In this document: positions 51,270-60,892 of the stretch, in pieces
Position numbering within the stretch: the first letter of the stretch is position 1
Layout of the letters: each line of letters opens with the position of its first letter
Assembly (NCBI RefSeq): GCF_014303735.1
Contig: NZ_CP060296.1
Span: 3,173,501-3,237,500, forward strand
Length of the DNA stretch: 64,000 nucleotides
Reading direction: 5' to 3'
Origin: Variovorax sp. PAMC28562
GTDB taxonomy: Bacteria; Pseudomonadota; Gammaproteobacteria; Burkholderiales; Burkholderiaceae_C
The notes under the pieces: generated by a model
Seen by the model: the letters and a program-made list of their open reading frames with translations, nothing else
The model's database searches: none
What the model was told of the DNA's origin: nothing
Made by a program: the position numbers and the translations under genes

Positions 51270-51655
51270 TCCTTTTGAGCTATCAAGCTGCGCATTTTGC
51301 CGATGTTGTCGAACGCCAAACGAGTTGCTGCCAAGTTGTCCAGTGCACCAAAGGAAGGATTGACGCGCCAGAACGGCGCATGCCTTCGGCATTCGGAAGA
51401 CGCATCGCTAAAAAAGGCCGGCATGGATGTTGCGTGATGTCCATCAGTGTTCCGACGGCACCGTCGCTGCGGCCAACACATTGCCTCCGCCAATGACGGC
51501 GGGATCCGAACGAACTGAGAGCATCGATGCTCGAGTGTTCGTCTGTTCCAACCCGATTTGCATCCGTCTCCAACGAGCGGGGGCCGTGTCGACTCTGTAA
51601 TGACAGCGTCGGCCACCGCTCCCTTTCACCGGACCGGCTGCGTGCAGGACACGAC
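51270..51655. other. Noncoding stretch upstream of nirB
   Basis: This 386-base gap lies between the exported-protein gene (reverse strand) and nirB (forward). Short open frames cross it on both strands, but none has a ribosome site, a recognisable motif or coding-like codon use. It should contain the nirB promoter. A weak GG-N10-GC match at 51457-51470 could be a sigma-54 element but is not convincing. I see no riboswitch or terminator hairpin. Confidence 0.6.
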
Positions 51656-54202
51656 ATGAAAATCGCAGTGATTGGCCACGGCATGGTGGGCCACAAATTT
51701 CTCGAACAGCTCCATGCGCTCGGCATCGCCGATGCACAGGTCACGGTGCTGTGCGAGGAGCCGCGCCCGGCCTACGACCGGGTTCATCTCTCTGAATTTT
51801 TTGCCGGCAAGACGGCTGAAGATCTGTCTCTGGTCGAGCCGGGCTTCTTCGAGCGCACCGGCTTCACCTTGCGACTGGCGGCTCGCGCAGTGGCCATCGA
51901 GCGCCGCGACAACACCGTCACCACCGCCGACGGCGAGGTGGTGCACTACGACAAGCTGGTGCTGGCCACGGGGTCGTCGCCCTTCGTGCCACCGGTGCCC
52001 GGCCGCGACCGCCCCAACTGCTTCGTCTATCGCACCATCGAAGACTTGGAAGCGATGAAGGAATGTGGCGCCCGCTCGAAGACCGGCGTGGTCGTGGGCG
52101 GCGGCTTGCTGGGACTCGAATGCGCCAAGGCGCTGCGCGACATGGGCCTGGAAACGCACGTCGTCGAATTTGCGCCGCGCCTGATGGCGGTGCAGGTCGA
52201 CGAGGGCGGTGGCCGCGCGTTGCGCAACAGCATCGAGGCGCTCGGCCTGCACGTGCACACCGGCCGCAACACGGTCGAGATCGTCGACGGCGCGACCGCA
52301 CGGCACCGCATGGTGTTCGCCGACGGCACCTGGCTGGAGACCGACATGATCGTGTTCTCCGCCGGCATTCGTCCGCGCGACGAATTGGCGCGGCAGAGCG
52401 TGCTGGCAATCGGCGCGCGGGGCGGCATCGCGGTCGACACCCATTGCCGCACCAGCGACCGCAACGTCTACGCCATCGGCGAATGCGCGGCGTGGAACGA
52501 CCAGACCTTCGGCCTGGTGGCACCGGGCTACGACATGGCGCGCGTGGCCGCCAAGCACATCGCCGGGCAGGACGACGCCGCCTTTACCGGCGCCGACATG
52601 AGCACCAAACTCAAGCTGATGGGCGTCGATGTGGCGAGCATCGGCGACGCGCACGGCAAGACGCCGAAGTCGCGCGCCTACCAGTACATCAACGAGCACA
52701 AGCAGATCTACAAGAAGATCGTGGTCAGCGAAGACGGCAAGCAACTGCTGGGCGCGGTGCTGGTCGGCGATGCGGCCGAGTACGGCACCCTGCTGCAACT
52801 CGCGCTCAACGGCATCACGCTGCCGGCCGATCCGGAGTTCTTGATCCTGCCGTCGAGCGACGGCAAGGCCAGGCCCGGGCTCGGCGTGGAGGCGCTGCCC
52901 GACAGCGCCCAGATCTGCTCGTGCAACGACGTCAGCAAGGGTCAGATCTGCGCGGCGGTGGGCGAGGGCGTCTGCACCGCCGCCGGCATGAAGGCCTGCA
53001 CCAAGGCTGGCGCTTCTTGCGGCGGCTGCGTGCCGCTGGTCACGCAGGTCATGAAGATGGAGATGGCAAAGCGCGGCATGGCGGTCAACAACCACCTGTG
53101 CGAACACTTCGCGTATTCGCGCCAGGAGCTGTATCACCTGGTGCGCGTCGGCGAGATCAAGACCTTCGCCGATCTGCTGGCCCAACACGGCAAGGGCCTG
53201 GGTTGCGACATCTGCAAGCCGACGGCCGCCAGTGTTTTCGCTTCGTGCTGGAACGACTTCGTCTTGAAGAAAGACTTGGCGAGCCTGCAGGACAGCAACG
53301 ACTATTTCCTTGGCAACATCCAGAAAGACGGCAGCTATTCGGTGGTGCCTCGCATGCCGGGCGGCGAGGTCACGGCAGACGGCCTGATCGCCGTCGGCCA
53401 GGTCGCAAAGAAATACGGCCTGTACACCAAGATCACCGGCGGCCAGCGTGTGGATTTGTTCGGTGCGCGCGTCGAACAGCTGCCGCCGATCTGGGAAGAA
53501 CTGATCGCCGCCGGCTTCGAGTCCGGCCATGCTTATGGCAAGTCGTTGCGCACGGTGAAGAGCTGCGTCGGCTCGACCTGGTGCCGCTACGGCGTGGACG
53601 ACAGCATGGGCATGGCGATCGAACTGGAGAACCGCTACAAGGGTCTGCGCACGCCGCACAAGATCAAGTTCGGCGTGTCGGGTTGCACCCGCGAATGCGC
53701 CGAGGCACAGAGCAAGGACGTCGGCATCATCGCCACCGAAAAGGGCTGGAACCTCTATGTGTGCGGCAACGGCGGCATGAAGCCGCGCCACGCGGAGTTG
53801 ATCGCGTCCGACCTGAGCAAGGCCGAGCTGGTCAGGCTGGTCGACCGCTTTTTGATGTTCTACGTGCACACCGCCGACAGGCTGCAGCGCACCAGCACCT
53901 GGCGCGACAACCTCGAAGGTGGGCTCGACTACCTGAAGGACGTGCTCATTCAGGACACGCTGGGGCTCGGCGCCCAACTCGAAGCCGAGATGCAGCACGT
54001 GGTCGACACCTACCAGTGCGAGTGGAAGACGGCCGTCAACGACCCGGCCACGCGCCAGCGCTTTCGCTCCTTCGTCAACAGCGACAAGAAGGACGAGCAC
54101 ATCGTGTTCGTGGAAGAGCGCGGCCAGATCCGGCCGGCTCGTGCCGAAGAGCGCGAAGCGGAGGCCGAAACCTCTGGCGCCAACTCCACCGCCACCGCCT
54201 GA
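51656..54202 (+). CDS. nirB: NAD(P)H-dependent nitrite reductase large subunit
   Basis: NirB reduces nitrite to ammonium in the cytoplasm with electrons from NAD(P)H. The 848-residue protein has two FAD/NAD dinucleotide folds (AVIGHGMVGHKFLEQL at the start; GVVVGGGLLGLECAKAL at about 145). Next comes a BFD-like [2Fe-2S] region with the CSCNDVSKGQIC and CGGCVPL cysteines. A siroheme/[4Fe-4S] domain with C-x5-C (SCVGSTWC) and C-x3-C (GCTRECAE) follows. All are intact. The ATG at 51656 begins the Rossmann motif; 43 codons open upstream have no family sequence. It is followed by nirD. Confidence 0.95.
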   Translation: MKIAVIGHGMVGHKFLEQLHALGIADAQVTVLCEEPRPAYDRVHLSEFFAGKTAEDLSLVEPGFFERTGFTLRLAARAVAIERRDNTVTTADGEVVHYDKLVLATGSSPFVPPVPGRDRPNCFVYRTIEDLEAMKECGARSKTGVVVGGGLLGLECAKALRDMGLETHVVEFAPRLMAVQVDEGGGRALRNSIEALGLHVHTGRNTVEIVDGATARHRMVFADGTWLETDMIVFSAGIRPRDELARQSVLAIGARGGIAVDTHCRTSDRNVYAIGECAAWNDQTFGLVAPGYDMARVAAKHIAGQDDAAFTGADMSTKLKLMGVDVASIGDAHGKTPKSRAYQYINEHKQIYKKIVVSEDGKQLLGAVLVGDAAEYGTLLQLALNGITLPADPEFLILPSSDGKARPGLGVEALPDSAQICSCNDVSKGQICAAVGEGVCTAAGMKACTKAGASCGGCVPLVTQVMKMEMAKRGMAVNNHLCEHFAYSRQELYHLVRVGEIKTFADLLAQHGKGLGCDICKPTAASVFASCWNDFVLKKDLASLQDSNDYFLGNIQKDGSYSVVPRMPGGEVTADGLIAVGQVAKKYGLYTKITGGQRVDLFGARVEQLPPIWEELIAAGFESGHAYGKSLRTVKSCVGSTWCRYGVDDSMGMAIELENRYKGLRTPHKIKFGVSGCTRECAEAQSKDVGIIATEKGWNLYVCGNGGMKPRHAELIASDLSKAELVRLVDRFLMFYVHTADRLQRTSTWRDNLEGGLDYLKDVLIQDTLGLGAQLEAEMQHVVDTYQCEWKTAVNDPATRQRFRSFVNSDKKDEHIVFVEERGQIRPARAEEREAEAETSGANSTATA

Positions 54203-54222
54203 ACATCCGAGGACATCTCACC

Positions 54223-54564
54223 ATGACCACTGAAACTCTCCACTGGACTGCCGTGTGCGCGGCCACCGACATCCTGCCCGACACCGGCGTGTGCGCGCTG
54301 GTCGACGGGGTGCACGTCGCGATCTTTCACATCGGCTCGCTGCAACAGTTTTTCGCCATCGACAACGTCGAACCCAAGTCGCGGGCCAGCGTGCTGTCGC
54401 GCGGTCTGGTGGGCAGCCTGGGCGATCGCATCGTCGTCGCGTCGCCGCTCTACAAGAACCACTTCGACCTGCGCAACGGCGAATGCATCGAATCCCCGGA
54501 GTACTCGGTGCGCGCCCATGCGGTGCGCATCGAACAAGGCAGCGTGCAGGTCGCACTGGCCTGA
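54223..54564 (+). CDS. nirD: Nitrite reductase small subunit
   Basis: NirD is a Rieske-like fold partner of NirB, 113 residues. The fold is visible in HWTAVCAATDILPDTGVCAL, VAIFHIGSLQQFFAIDNVEP and GDRIVVASPLYKNHFDLRNG. Rieske cluster ligands are absent, as is normal for NirD. It starts 20 bases after nirB with GAGGACATCTCACC before the ATG. Confidence 0.93.
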   Translation: MTTETLHWTAVCAATDILPDTGVCALVDGVHVAIFHIGSLQQFFAIDNVEPKSRASVLSRGLVGSLGDRIVVASPLYKNHFDLRNGECIESPEYSVRAHAVRIEQGSVQVALA

Positions 54565-54624
54565 GACGCGCGCTTTATTCGCTCCTGTTCGCCCCCTTTT
54601 TTCTTTCAGTTTCCAAGGAATCCC

Positions 54625-55437
54625 ATGGCCTATCTAGCCCCTGCCGAGTTCGTGACCAAGATGGTCGATGCCGGCGAATCCAAGCTCCTCATGTCGACCC
54701 GCGACACGCTGATTCGCTCGTACATGGCCGGCGCCATCCTGGCGTTGGCAGCAGCTTTTGCCGTCACCATTACCGTCAACACGGGCAACGCGCTGGTCGG
54801 TGCGATGCTGTTCCCGGTCGGTTTCATCATGCTGTACCTGATGGGCTTCGACCTGCTCACCGGGGTGTTCACGCTCGCGCCGCTGGCCGTGCTGGACAAG
54901 CGTCCCGGGGCCACCTGGGCCGGCGTGCTGCGCAACTGGGGCCTGGTGTTCGTCGGCAACTTTGCAGGCGCACTGACGGTCGCGGTGTTCATGGCGATCA
55001 TCTTCACCTTCGGCTTCAGCGAGGCCCCCAACGCCATCGGCGAGCGGCTCGGCCACATCGGCGAAGGCCGCACGCTGGGCTATCAGGCGCACGGCGCTGC
55101 CGGCATGCTGACGCTGTTCATCCGCGGCGTGATGTGCAACTGGATGGTGTCGACCGGCGTCGTCGCCGCCATGATGTCGACCACCGTGTCGGGCAAGGCG
55201 ATCGGCATGTGGATGCCGGTGATGATCTTTTTCTACATGGGCTTCGAGCATTCCATCGTCAACATGTTCCTTTTCCCCACCGGCTTGATGTTGGGCGGCA
55301 AATTCACCCTGATGGACTACTTCATCTGGAACGAGATCCCGACGGTGCTGGGCAATCTGGTCGGCGGACTGACCTTCGTCGGCCTGACGCTCTACTCGAC
55401 GCACTACAAGACGGCGCCCAAGCGCGTCGTGCGCTGA
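54625..55437 (+). CDS. nirC: Formate/nitrite transporter (NirC/FocA family)
   Basis: This pentameric channel protein of 270 residues brings nitrite (or formate) to NirB. It has six helices with the family landmarks RSYMAGAILALAAAFAVTI, GAMLFPVGFIMLYLMGFDLLTG, GVMCNWMVSTGV and MGFEHSIVNMFLFP, including the central histidine. The ATG at 54625 follows CAAGGAATCCC. Given nirBD upstream, nitrite is the likely substrate. The next gene starts only 8 bases after the stop. Confidence 0.92.
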   Translation: MAYLAPAEFVTKMVDAGESKLLMSTRDTLIRSYMAGAILALAAAFAVTITVNTGNALVGAMLFPVGFIMLYLMGFDLLTGVFTLAPLAVLDKRPGATWAGVLRNWGLVFVGNFAGALTVAVFMAIIFTFGFSEAPNAIGERLGHIGEGRTLGYQAHGAAGMLTLFIRGVMCNWMVSTGVVAAMMSTTVSGKAIGMWMPVMIFFYMGFEHSIVNMFLFPTGLMLGGKFTLMDYFIWNEIPTVLGNLVGGLTFVGLTLYSTHYKTAPKRVVR

Positions 55438-55445
55438 AGCCTCGC

Positions 55446-57182
55446 TTGCGCAAGACATTGCGGGTCACGCTCGGTCAGCACTCGCTGGCCGGTATCAAGT
55501 CCGTCAACCAGGACTTTCATGGCGCGATGCTGCCGGAGGGGGCGCTGCGAACGTCCAAAGGCATCGCGGTGGCGATGGCCGACGGCATCGGCTCCAGCCG
55601 CGTCAGCCAGGTCGCCAGCGCGGCGGCGGTGCGCGGCTTTCTCGACGACTACTACGCGACCTCCGATGCCTGGTCCGTGCGCCGCTCGGCCCAACGCGTA
55701 CTGAGCGCCACCAACTCGTGGCTGCACGCGCAGACGATGCGCAGCGACGCCCGCTTCGACAAGGACAGCGGCTATGTCTGCACCTTCAGCGCGCTCATCT
55801 TCAAGGGCCGCGACGTGCACATGCTGCACGTGGGCGACGCGCGCATCTATCGGCTGCATCCGCACGCGCTGGAGCAACTCACCGAAGACCATCGCGTTCA
55901 CCTGTCGTCGGTCGAGTCGTACCTGGGGCGGGCGCTGGGCGCCGACTCGAACGTCGACATCGACTACAGCGACTGGGCCGCCGAGGTCGGCGAGATCTAC
56001 TTGCTGGCGACCGATGGCGCCTATGCCCATCTGGACGCGGAAGCCGTGCACGACGCGCTCGCCCGGTGCGGCGACGACTTCGACGAAGCGGCTCGGCTGC
56101 TGGTGATTGCAGCCCGGGACAAGGGCAGCGACGACGATGCCACCGTGCAGCTGTTGCGCATCGACGAACTCCCGGCCGCCGACGCCGCGCAGCTGCAGTT
56201 GCAGCGGCAGGCCCTTGCCATATCGCCGCCGTTGGCGCCACGGGCGAGCTTCGAAGGCTTCACGCTCGTGCGCGAACTGCAGGTGAGTGCGCGCAGCCAT
56301 GTGCACCTTGCCGTGGACGACGCCACCGGGCAGCAAGTGGTGCTCAAGCTGCCTTCTGTCGACATGCGCGAAGACACCGACTACCTCGACCGTTTCGTGC
56401 TCGAAGAGTGGGTGGCGCGGCGCGTCGACAGCCCGCATGTTCTGAAGGCGAGCGCCATCGACCGGCCGCGCGACCATCTGTACGTCGCGATGGAGTACGT
56501 CGAAGGCCAGACGCTGGCGCAGTGGATGGTCGACCACCCGAAGCCGGGGCTGGACAGCGTGCGTGGCCTCATCGAGCAACTGGCGCTGGGGCTGCAGGCG
56601 CTGCATGGCCGGGAAATGCTGCACCAGGACCTTCGCCCGGAGAACGTGATGATCGACCGCACCGGCACGGTCAAGATCATCGACCTCGCTTCGGCCCACG
56701 TGGCGGGCCTGGCCGAGAGCGCCGGCGCGCGCGATGCGCTCGTCATCGTCGGAACCTTGCAGTACACGGCGCCCGAATACTTCGTCGGGCATGGCGGTAG
56801 CGTTCGCTCCGATCTGTTTTCTTTGGCCGTCATCGCCTACCAGATGCTCACGGGGCAACTGCCGTACGGCCTGCACGCATCGCGGGTCCGTTCACCTGCC
56901 GACGTCGCTCGGTTGCGCTACCTGCCGGTGCGCCACTTCCGGCCCGACCTGCCCGCATGGATCGATGCCGTGATGCAAAAGGCACTGCACCCCAGCCCTG
57001 CGAAGCGGCAAGAGGCTGTATCCGAATTCGCACACGACCTTCGCGCGCCCGGACAGGAGTTTTTGCAGATGCGAACCTTGCCGCTCATCGAAAGACACCC
57101 GGTGCGGTTCTGGCAATGCACCACCGGGCTGCTGGTTGTTATCGTTGTCGTTTTGCTGGGCCTGCACGTTTTGGGGCACTGA
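55446..57182 (+). CDS. Bifunctional PP2C-type phosphatase / serine-threonine kinase with a C-terminal membrane anchor
   Basis: This signalling protein of about 578 residues is fused from two domains. Residues 5-240 are a PP2C phosphatase: SVNQDFHG, metal-binding D46-G47 in AMADGIGSS, GDARIYRL, LLATDGAYAHLD and GSDDDATV. Residues 265-535 are an eukaryotic-type kinase with K301 (VVLKLPS), a HQD catalytic loop (H393-D395, HQDLRPENVM) and a DLA instead of DFG (D413). The last 20 residues are a transmembrane helix. No ATG fits; I chose the TTG at 55446, 8 bases after nirC. Such fusions accompany nitrate/nitrite assimilation genes in betaproteobacteria, but the targets are unknown. Confidence 0.88.
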   Translation: MRKTLRVTLGQHSLAGIKSVNQDFHGAMLPEGALRTSKGIAVAMADGIGSSRVSQVASAAAVRGFLDDYYATSDAWSVRRSAQRVLSATNSWLHAQTMRSDARFDKDSGYVCTFSALIFKGRDVHMLHVGDARIYRLHPHALEQLTEDHRVHLSSVESYLGRALGADSNVDIDYSDWAAEVGEIYLLATDGAYAHLDAEAVHDALARCGDDFDEAARLLVIAARDKGSDDDATVQLLRIDELPAADAAQLQLQRQALAISPPLAPRASFEGFTLVRELQVSARSHVHLAVDDATGQQVVLKLPSVDMREDTDYLDRFVLEEWVARRVDSPHVLKASAIDRPRDHLYVAMEYVEGQTLAQWMVDHPKPGLDSVRGLIEQLALGLQALHGREMLHQDLRPENVMIDRTGTVKIIDLASAHVAGLAESAGARDALVIVGTLQYTAPEYFVGHGGSVRSDLFSLAVIAYQMLTGQLPYGLHASRVRSPADVARLRYLPVRHFRPDLPAWIDAVMQKALHPSPAKRQEAVSEFAHDLRAPGQEFLQMRTLPLIERHPVRFWQCTTGLLVVIVVVLLGLHVLGH

Positions 57183-57205
57183 ACGTTTTTCGATAAGGAC
57201 TCACG

Positions 57206-57871
57206 ATGTCGACAGCGACCCCCACGATGCCATCTGCTCTTCCTTCGGTTTCCGTGCCACGGCGTTTCCTGGAGCACGTGCAAGACCTGCTGGCCGACGG
57301 GCAACGAAAAATACTGGGCCTCGTCGGACCACCGGGTGCCGGCAAGTCCACGCTGGCCGTCGCGTTGCAACGCGAGTTCGCAGCGCTGTCGCAAGTGGTG
57401 CCGATGGATGGTTTCCACTTCGCCAACATCGAACTGCGGCGCCTCGGCCGCGCCAACAGGAAGGGCGCACCCGACACTTTCGATACGGGTGGCTACCTGA
57501 GCTTGTTGCAGCGGCTGCGTCAGCAAGACAAGGGCGAGATCGTCTATGCGCCGGAGTTTCGCCGCGACCTCGAAGAGCCGATCGCCGGCGCCATCGCGGT
57601 TCATGCCAAAACGCAACTGGTCATCACCGAAGGCAACTACCTGCTGCACGACGAAGGCGCCTGGGCCAGCATCGCGGGGCTGCTCGACGAAGTCTGGTTC
57701 GTCGATGTCGACGACGGGCTGCGAAACGATCGACTCGTACAGCGGCACCAGCAGTTCGGCCGCAGCCACGAAGCGGCACTCGCCTGGGTCGCCGGCACCG
57801 ACGAACCCAACGCACGCCTGATCGACGCCACGAAAACGCGCGCCGACCTCTTATTCAGCTGGGGCGAATGA
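57206..57871 (+). CDS. Nucleoside/nucleotide (FrcK/uridine-kinase-like) P-loop kinase
   Basis: This cytoplasmic kinase of 221 residues has Walker A GPPGAGKST at 41-49, a lid-type PMDGFHFANIELRRLGRANRKG segment and IVYAPEFRRDLEEPIAGAIAV. It belongs to the phosphoribulokinase/pantothenate/uridine-kinase fold group, with FrcK of rhizobial fructose operons among its relatives. Next to the frc-like ABC operon it may phosphorylate the imported sugar, but the direct substrate is unproven. It starts 23 bases after the kinase/phosphatase gene and could be in the same transcript; it is convergent with the ROK gene. Confidence 0.82.
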   Translation: MSTATPTMPSALPSVSVPRRFLEHVQDLLADGQRKILGLVGPPGAGKSTLAVALQREFAALSQVVPMDGFHFANIELRRLGRANRKGAPDTFDTGGYLSLLQRLRQQDKGEIVYAPEFRRDLEEPIAGAIAVHAKTQLVITEGNYLLHDEGAWASIAGLLDEVWFVDVDDGLRNDRLVQRHQQFGRSHEAALAWVAGTDEPNARLIDATKTRADLLFSWGE

Positions 57872-57891
57872 CCGCAGCTTGCCGACCGAAC

Positions 57892-59142
57892 TCAGGTCGA
57901 CGTCTTGTCGAGCTTGAGAAACAGATCGCGGTCCGGCGCGAAGTTGGCGTGCAGCGGCAGCAACGCGCCGCCCAGCGCGCGCGCGTCCGAGCCGGTGGTG
58001 CCAGGCAGCACCTCGGGGCATTCGACGCCTTCCCAGTTGTAGCGGCCTTTCGCCTTGTCGATGGCGTCGAGCATGGCGGCCAGCATGTCGCGGCTGAACG
58101 AACCATCGACGATCACGCCTTCCAGGTCGAGCAGGCACGCCGCGCCGTGGATCGCAAAGACGATCGCGTAGGCCGCTTCGTCGAGCCACTGCTGCGTGAT
58201 GGCGCGCCACGGCGCCTGCAACGCGCGGTCGTCAGCGACAGCGGCGGGGTCGAGCTTGGCGGCCTCGTACAAGCGCTCCAGCGTGATGAGCGAAGCCACG
58301 CTCAGCAACTGCGCTGGCGCGGCTGTGTCGCCCGGCGCCGCACGATTCAGCGCCAGTGAACCCACCGCGCCCGCATTGCCGTTGAGCCCGCCCTGCAGAT
58401 GGCTGTCGATGACCAGGCCACCGCCGATGAAGGTGTCCACGAAGACGTAGACGAAGCTGCGCACGCTCCGGCCGCGACCCGCCACCAGCTCGGCGACACA
58501 TGCTGCCGCCGTGTCCTTGACGAAAGTCACGGGCAACCCCGAAAGCTCCGCGACCTTGGCGCGCACGTCGGTACGGTTCCAGGCCAGCGCGCGTTTGGCA
58601 TCGACCCCCATCAGCGCCTGCCAGCCGCCGAGCGACAACGGCGCCGCGATGCCGATGCCCTGCAATCGCTCCAGCCCGGACGCACCGAGCAGCCCGCGAA
58701 ACTCCGCCAGCCGCAGGGCGATTTCTTCGAACACCGCCTCCGGCGTCGGGTAGTCGTAGGCCAGGCTGCGACGCGCACGCACCGCGCCGGTGAAGTCGAC
58801 CAGCAGCATGTCGAGGCTGCGCCGCCCGAGCTTGATACCGATGGAAAACGCGCCGTCCGGATTCAGTGCCAGCGGCACCGACGGCTGCCCGACTTTGCCG
58901 CGCAGCAAGGCGCCGCGCAGCAGCAGCCCGTCTTCGATCAGGCGCTTGGTGATGAGCGAAATGGTCTGCGGCGTGAGTTGCGTGAGGCGTGCCAGCGCCG
59001 CGCCGGGGAGGGCGCCGTGGTTGCGGATCGCCTGCAGCACCACGCGCTCGTTGTATTGCCTCAGCCCGCCCTGGCTCGACCCGCGAGGGCGCAGCCGGCC
59101 CGCCTCTTGTGCGGACTCACCCGCCCCGTTCACGCGAGGCAT
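57892..59142 (-). CDS. ROK-family transcriptional regulator of the fructose-type ABC operon
   Basis: This regulator of 416 residues has an N-terminal winged helix (about 30-90: LRQYNERVVLQAIRNHGALP, LTQLTPQTISLITKRLIEDG). The C-terminal ROK domain (GIGIAAPLSLGGWQALMG, FIGGGLVIDSHLQGGLNGNA, VIVDGSFS) is of the kind found in NagC/Mlc/XylR, but its zinc-binding CXCGXXGC motif is absent. The ATG at 59142 overlaps the end of the ATPase gene by 13 bases, so it is the last gene of the operon. It probably senses the sugar and binds near 61976-61996. Confidence 0.86.
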   Translation of the reverse strand: MPRVNGAGESAQEAGRLRPRGSSQGGLRQYNERVVLQAIRNHGALPGAALARLTQLTPQTISLITKRLIEDGLLLRGALLRGKVGQPSVPLALNPDGAFSIGIKLGRRSLDMLLVDFTGAVRARRSLAYDYPTPEAVFEEIALRLAEFRGLLGASGLERLQGIGIAAPLSLGGWQALMGVDAKRALAWNRTDVRAKVAELSGLPVTFVKDTAAACVAELVAGRGRSVRSFVYVFVDTFIGGGLVIDSHLQGGLNGNAGAVGSLALNRAAPGDTAAPAQLLSVASLITLERLYEAAKLDPAAVADDRALQAPWRAITQQWLDEAAYAIVFAIHGAACLLDLEGVIVDGSFSRDMLAAMLDAIDKAKGRYNWEGVECPEVLPGTTGSDARALGGALLPLHANFAPDRDLFLKLDKTST

Positions 59143-59942
59143 TCGGCCGGCAACTGCTCGGGCGGCAACGCGCCTGTCATCACTGCCACCGTGTCGCTCA
59201 TGCTGATCTTCTTCGGGTTGAGCACCGCGCCGCGCTTGCCCAGTCGCGCCACGTGGATGCGATCGGCGATCTCGAAGACGTGCGGCATGTTGTGACTGAT
59301 AAGCACCACCGGCAGCCCCTTGTCGCGCACCCGGCGGATCAGCTCCAGCACCATGTTGCCCTCCTTGACGCCCAGCGCCGCGGTCGGCTCGTCGAGGATG
59401 ACGACGTGGTGCGCGAACGCCGCTGCGCGCGCCACCGCGACGCATTGCCGCTGCCCACCCGACAACGTTTCGACCGCCTGCGTCATCGAGCGAATGCCGA
59501 CCTTCAGGTCGTTCATCCGCATCACGCTTTCTTCCAGCATCCGCTTCTTGTCGAGCATGCGCAGCACGTTGCCGGCAAAGCCTTCGCGGCGGATTTCTCG
59601 GCCGAGAAACAGGTTCTCGGCGATCGTCATCGCGGGCGCTACTGCCAGGTCTTGGTACACCGTTTCGATGCCGACACGGCGCGCGTCGATCGGCCCCTTG
59701 AAGTGGATTACCTTGCCGTCCAGGATGATCTCGCCTTCGTCCGGCACGGTGGCACCGGAGAGGCACTTGATCAGCGACGACTTGCCCGCGCCGTTGTCGC
59801 CGATGACGGCCAGGATCTCGCCGGCGCGCAGCTCGAAGTCGGCGCCGTCGAGTGCAACGACTTGTCCATAGCGCTTTATCAGGCCCTTGGCCTGCATCAC
59901 GATGCGCGGGGTCGCTGCAATGGGAGTGGTGCTCGCGTCCAT
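59130..59942 (-). CDS. frcA: Sugar ABC transporter ATPase, single-domain (FrcA-like)
   Basis: This 270-residue ATPase has a single nucleotide-binding domain, unlike the double RbsA type, which is characteristic of the fructose FrcA branch. Walker A is GDNGAGKSS (48-56), the signature LSGGQRQCVAVARA, Walker B VVILDEPTAALG and the switch LISHNMPHV. The start ATG at 59942 overlaps the permease stop (TGATG). Substrate specificity (fructose, mannose or ribose) is inferred from family layout. Confidence 0.88.
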   Translation of the reverse strand: MDASTTPIAATPRIVMQAKGLIKRYGQVVALDGADFELRAGEILAVIGDNGAGKSSLIKCLSGATVPDEGEIILDGKVIHFKGPIDARRVGIETVYQDLAVAPAMTIAENLFLGREIRREGFAGNVLRMLDKKRMLEESVMRMNDLKVGIRSMTQAVETLSGGQRQCVAVARAAAFAHHVVILDEPTAALGVKEGNMVLELIRRVRDKGLPVVLISHNMPHVFEIADRIHVARLGKRGAVLNPKKISMSDTVAVMTGALPPEQLPAECLA

Positions 59943-60892
59943 CAACGTGCTCCTTTGCGCGACAGCTGGTCCACCGTCACCGCGACGATCACCAGGATGC
60001 CGGTGATCAGCACTTGGTAGACGGAAGACACGCCCATCAACGTCAACCCGTTGCGCAGCACGCCGACGACGATCGCGCCGACCAGCGAGCCGAGAATCAT
60101 GCCGCGCCCGCCGAACAAACTGGTGCCGCCGAGCACCACCGCGGTGATGGCGTCGAGGTTCTCCGTCTGCCCCGCGTTTGGGTCGCCGACACCGGTGCGC
60201 GCCACCGACAGCAGCGACGCGATACCGTAGAAGACGCCTGCCAGCACATACACGCCGAGCAGCACGCGCTCGGGCGGAATGCCCACCAGCCGCGTTGCTT
60301 CCGGGTTGTTGCCCACCGCGTAGATGTGCCGTCCGCTGGCGGTTTCGCGCAGCCAGAACCAAACGCCCAGATACAGCAGGATCATCAGCACCGTGCCGTA
60401 GGCGATGTTGGTGCCGCCCAATGCGAAAGTGCTGCCGAGCCAATTCATCATCGGCGGCACCTCGGTCACCGTCTGTGCACCCGAATAGAGCTGCGTGATG
60501 GCAAAGGCGATGTTGAAAGTGCCCAGCGTCACGATGAAAGGCGGCAGCTTGATGCGCGTCACCAGCAGGCCGTTGAGCAACCCGAAGGCGGCCGTTACGC
60601 CGATGCCCGCCAGGATCGCCAGCGGTGCCGGCAAGCCGAGGTCGGCCGCCAGCTTGGTCATGACGATGCTGCCCAGCGCCATGATCATTCCGCACGACAG
60701 GTCGATGCCCGCAGTAAGGATGATCAGCGTCTGGCCGATGGCGATGACGCCGACGACCGTCACCTGCTGCAGGATCAGCGAAAAGTTCTCGCCGCTGAAG
60801 AAACGGTCAGTGGTGGTGCCGAAGGCGATGCACGCGATCAGCAGTGCGATAAACGGGCCGAGCTGCCCGATCGGGGGCAGTTTGCCCTTCAC
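59942..60892 (-). CDS. frcC: Sugar ABC transporter permease (FrcC/RbsC family)
   Basis: This inner-membrane permease of 316 residues has the CUT2 core IAIGQTLIILTAGIDLSCGMI and the C-terminal ENLDAITAVVLGGTSLFGGRG. The start is the GTG at 60892, directly after the receptor stop (TAAGTG). The predicted eight to ten helices and normal length contrast with the enlarged permease of the fucose operon. Confidence 0.9.
   Translation of the reverse strand: MKGKLPPIGQLGPFIALLIACIAFGTTTDRFFSGENFSLILQQVTVVGVIAIGQTLIILTAGIDLSCGMIMALGSIVMTKLAADLGLPAPLAILAGIGVTAAFGLLNGLLVTRIKLPPFIVTLGTFNIAFAITQLYSGAQTVTEVPPMMNWLGSTFALGGTNIAYGTVLMILLYLGVWFWLRETASGRHIYAVGNNPEATRLVGIPPERVLLGVYVLAGVFYGIASLLSVARTGVGDPNAGQTENLDAITAVVLGGTSLFGGRGMILGSLVGAIVVGVLRNGLTLMGVSSVYQVLITGILVIVAVTVDQLSRKGAR

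Noticed and set aside
51457..51470. Sigma-54-like GG-N10-GC element upstream of nirB
   Set aside because: Only the core GGCAC and TGC match, no activator site is visible, and such matches are frequent by chance in GC-rich DNA.
51626..54100. An open frame of over 800 codons on the reverse strand opposite nirB
   Set aside because: GC-rich third positions leave long antisense frames without stops. The translation has no family motif, while the forward strand encodes complete NirB.
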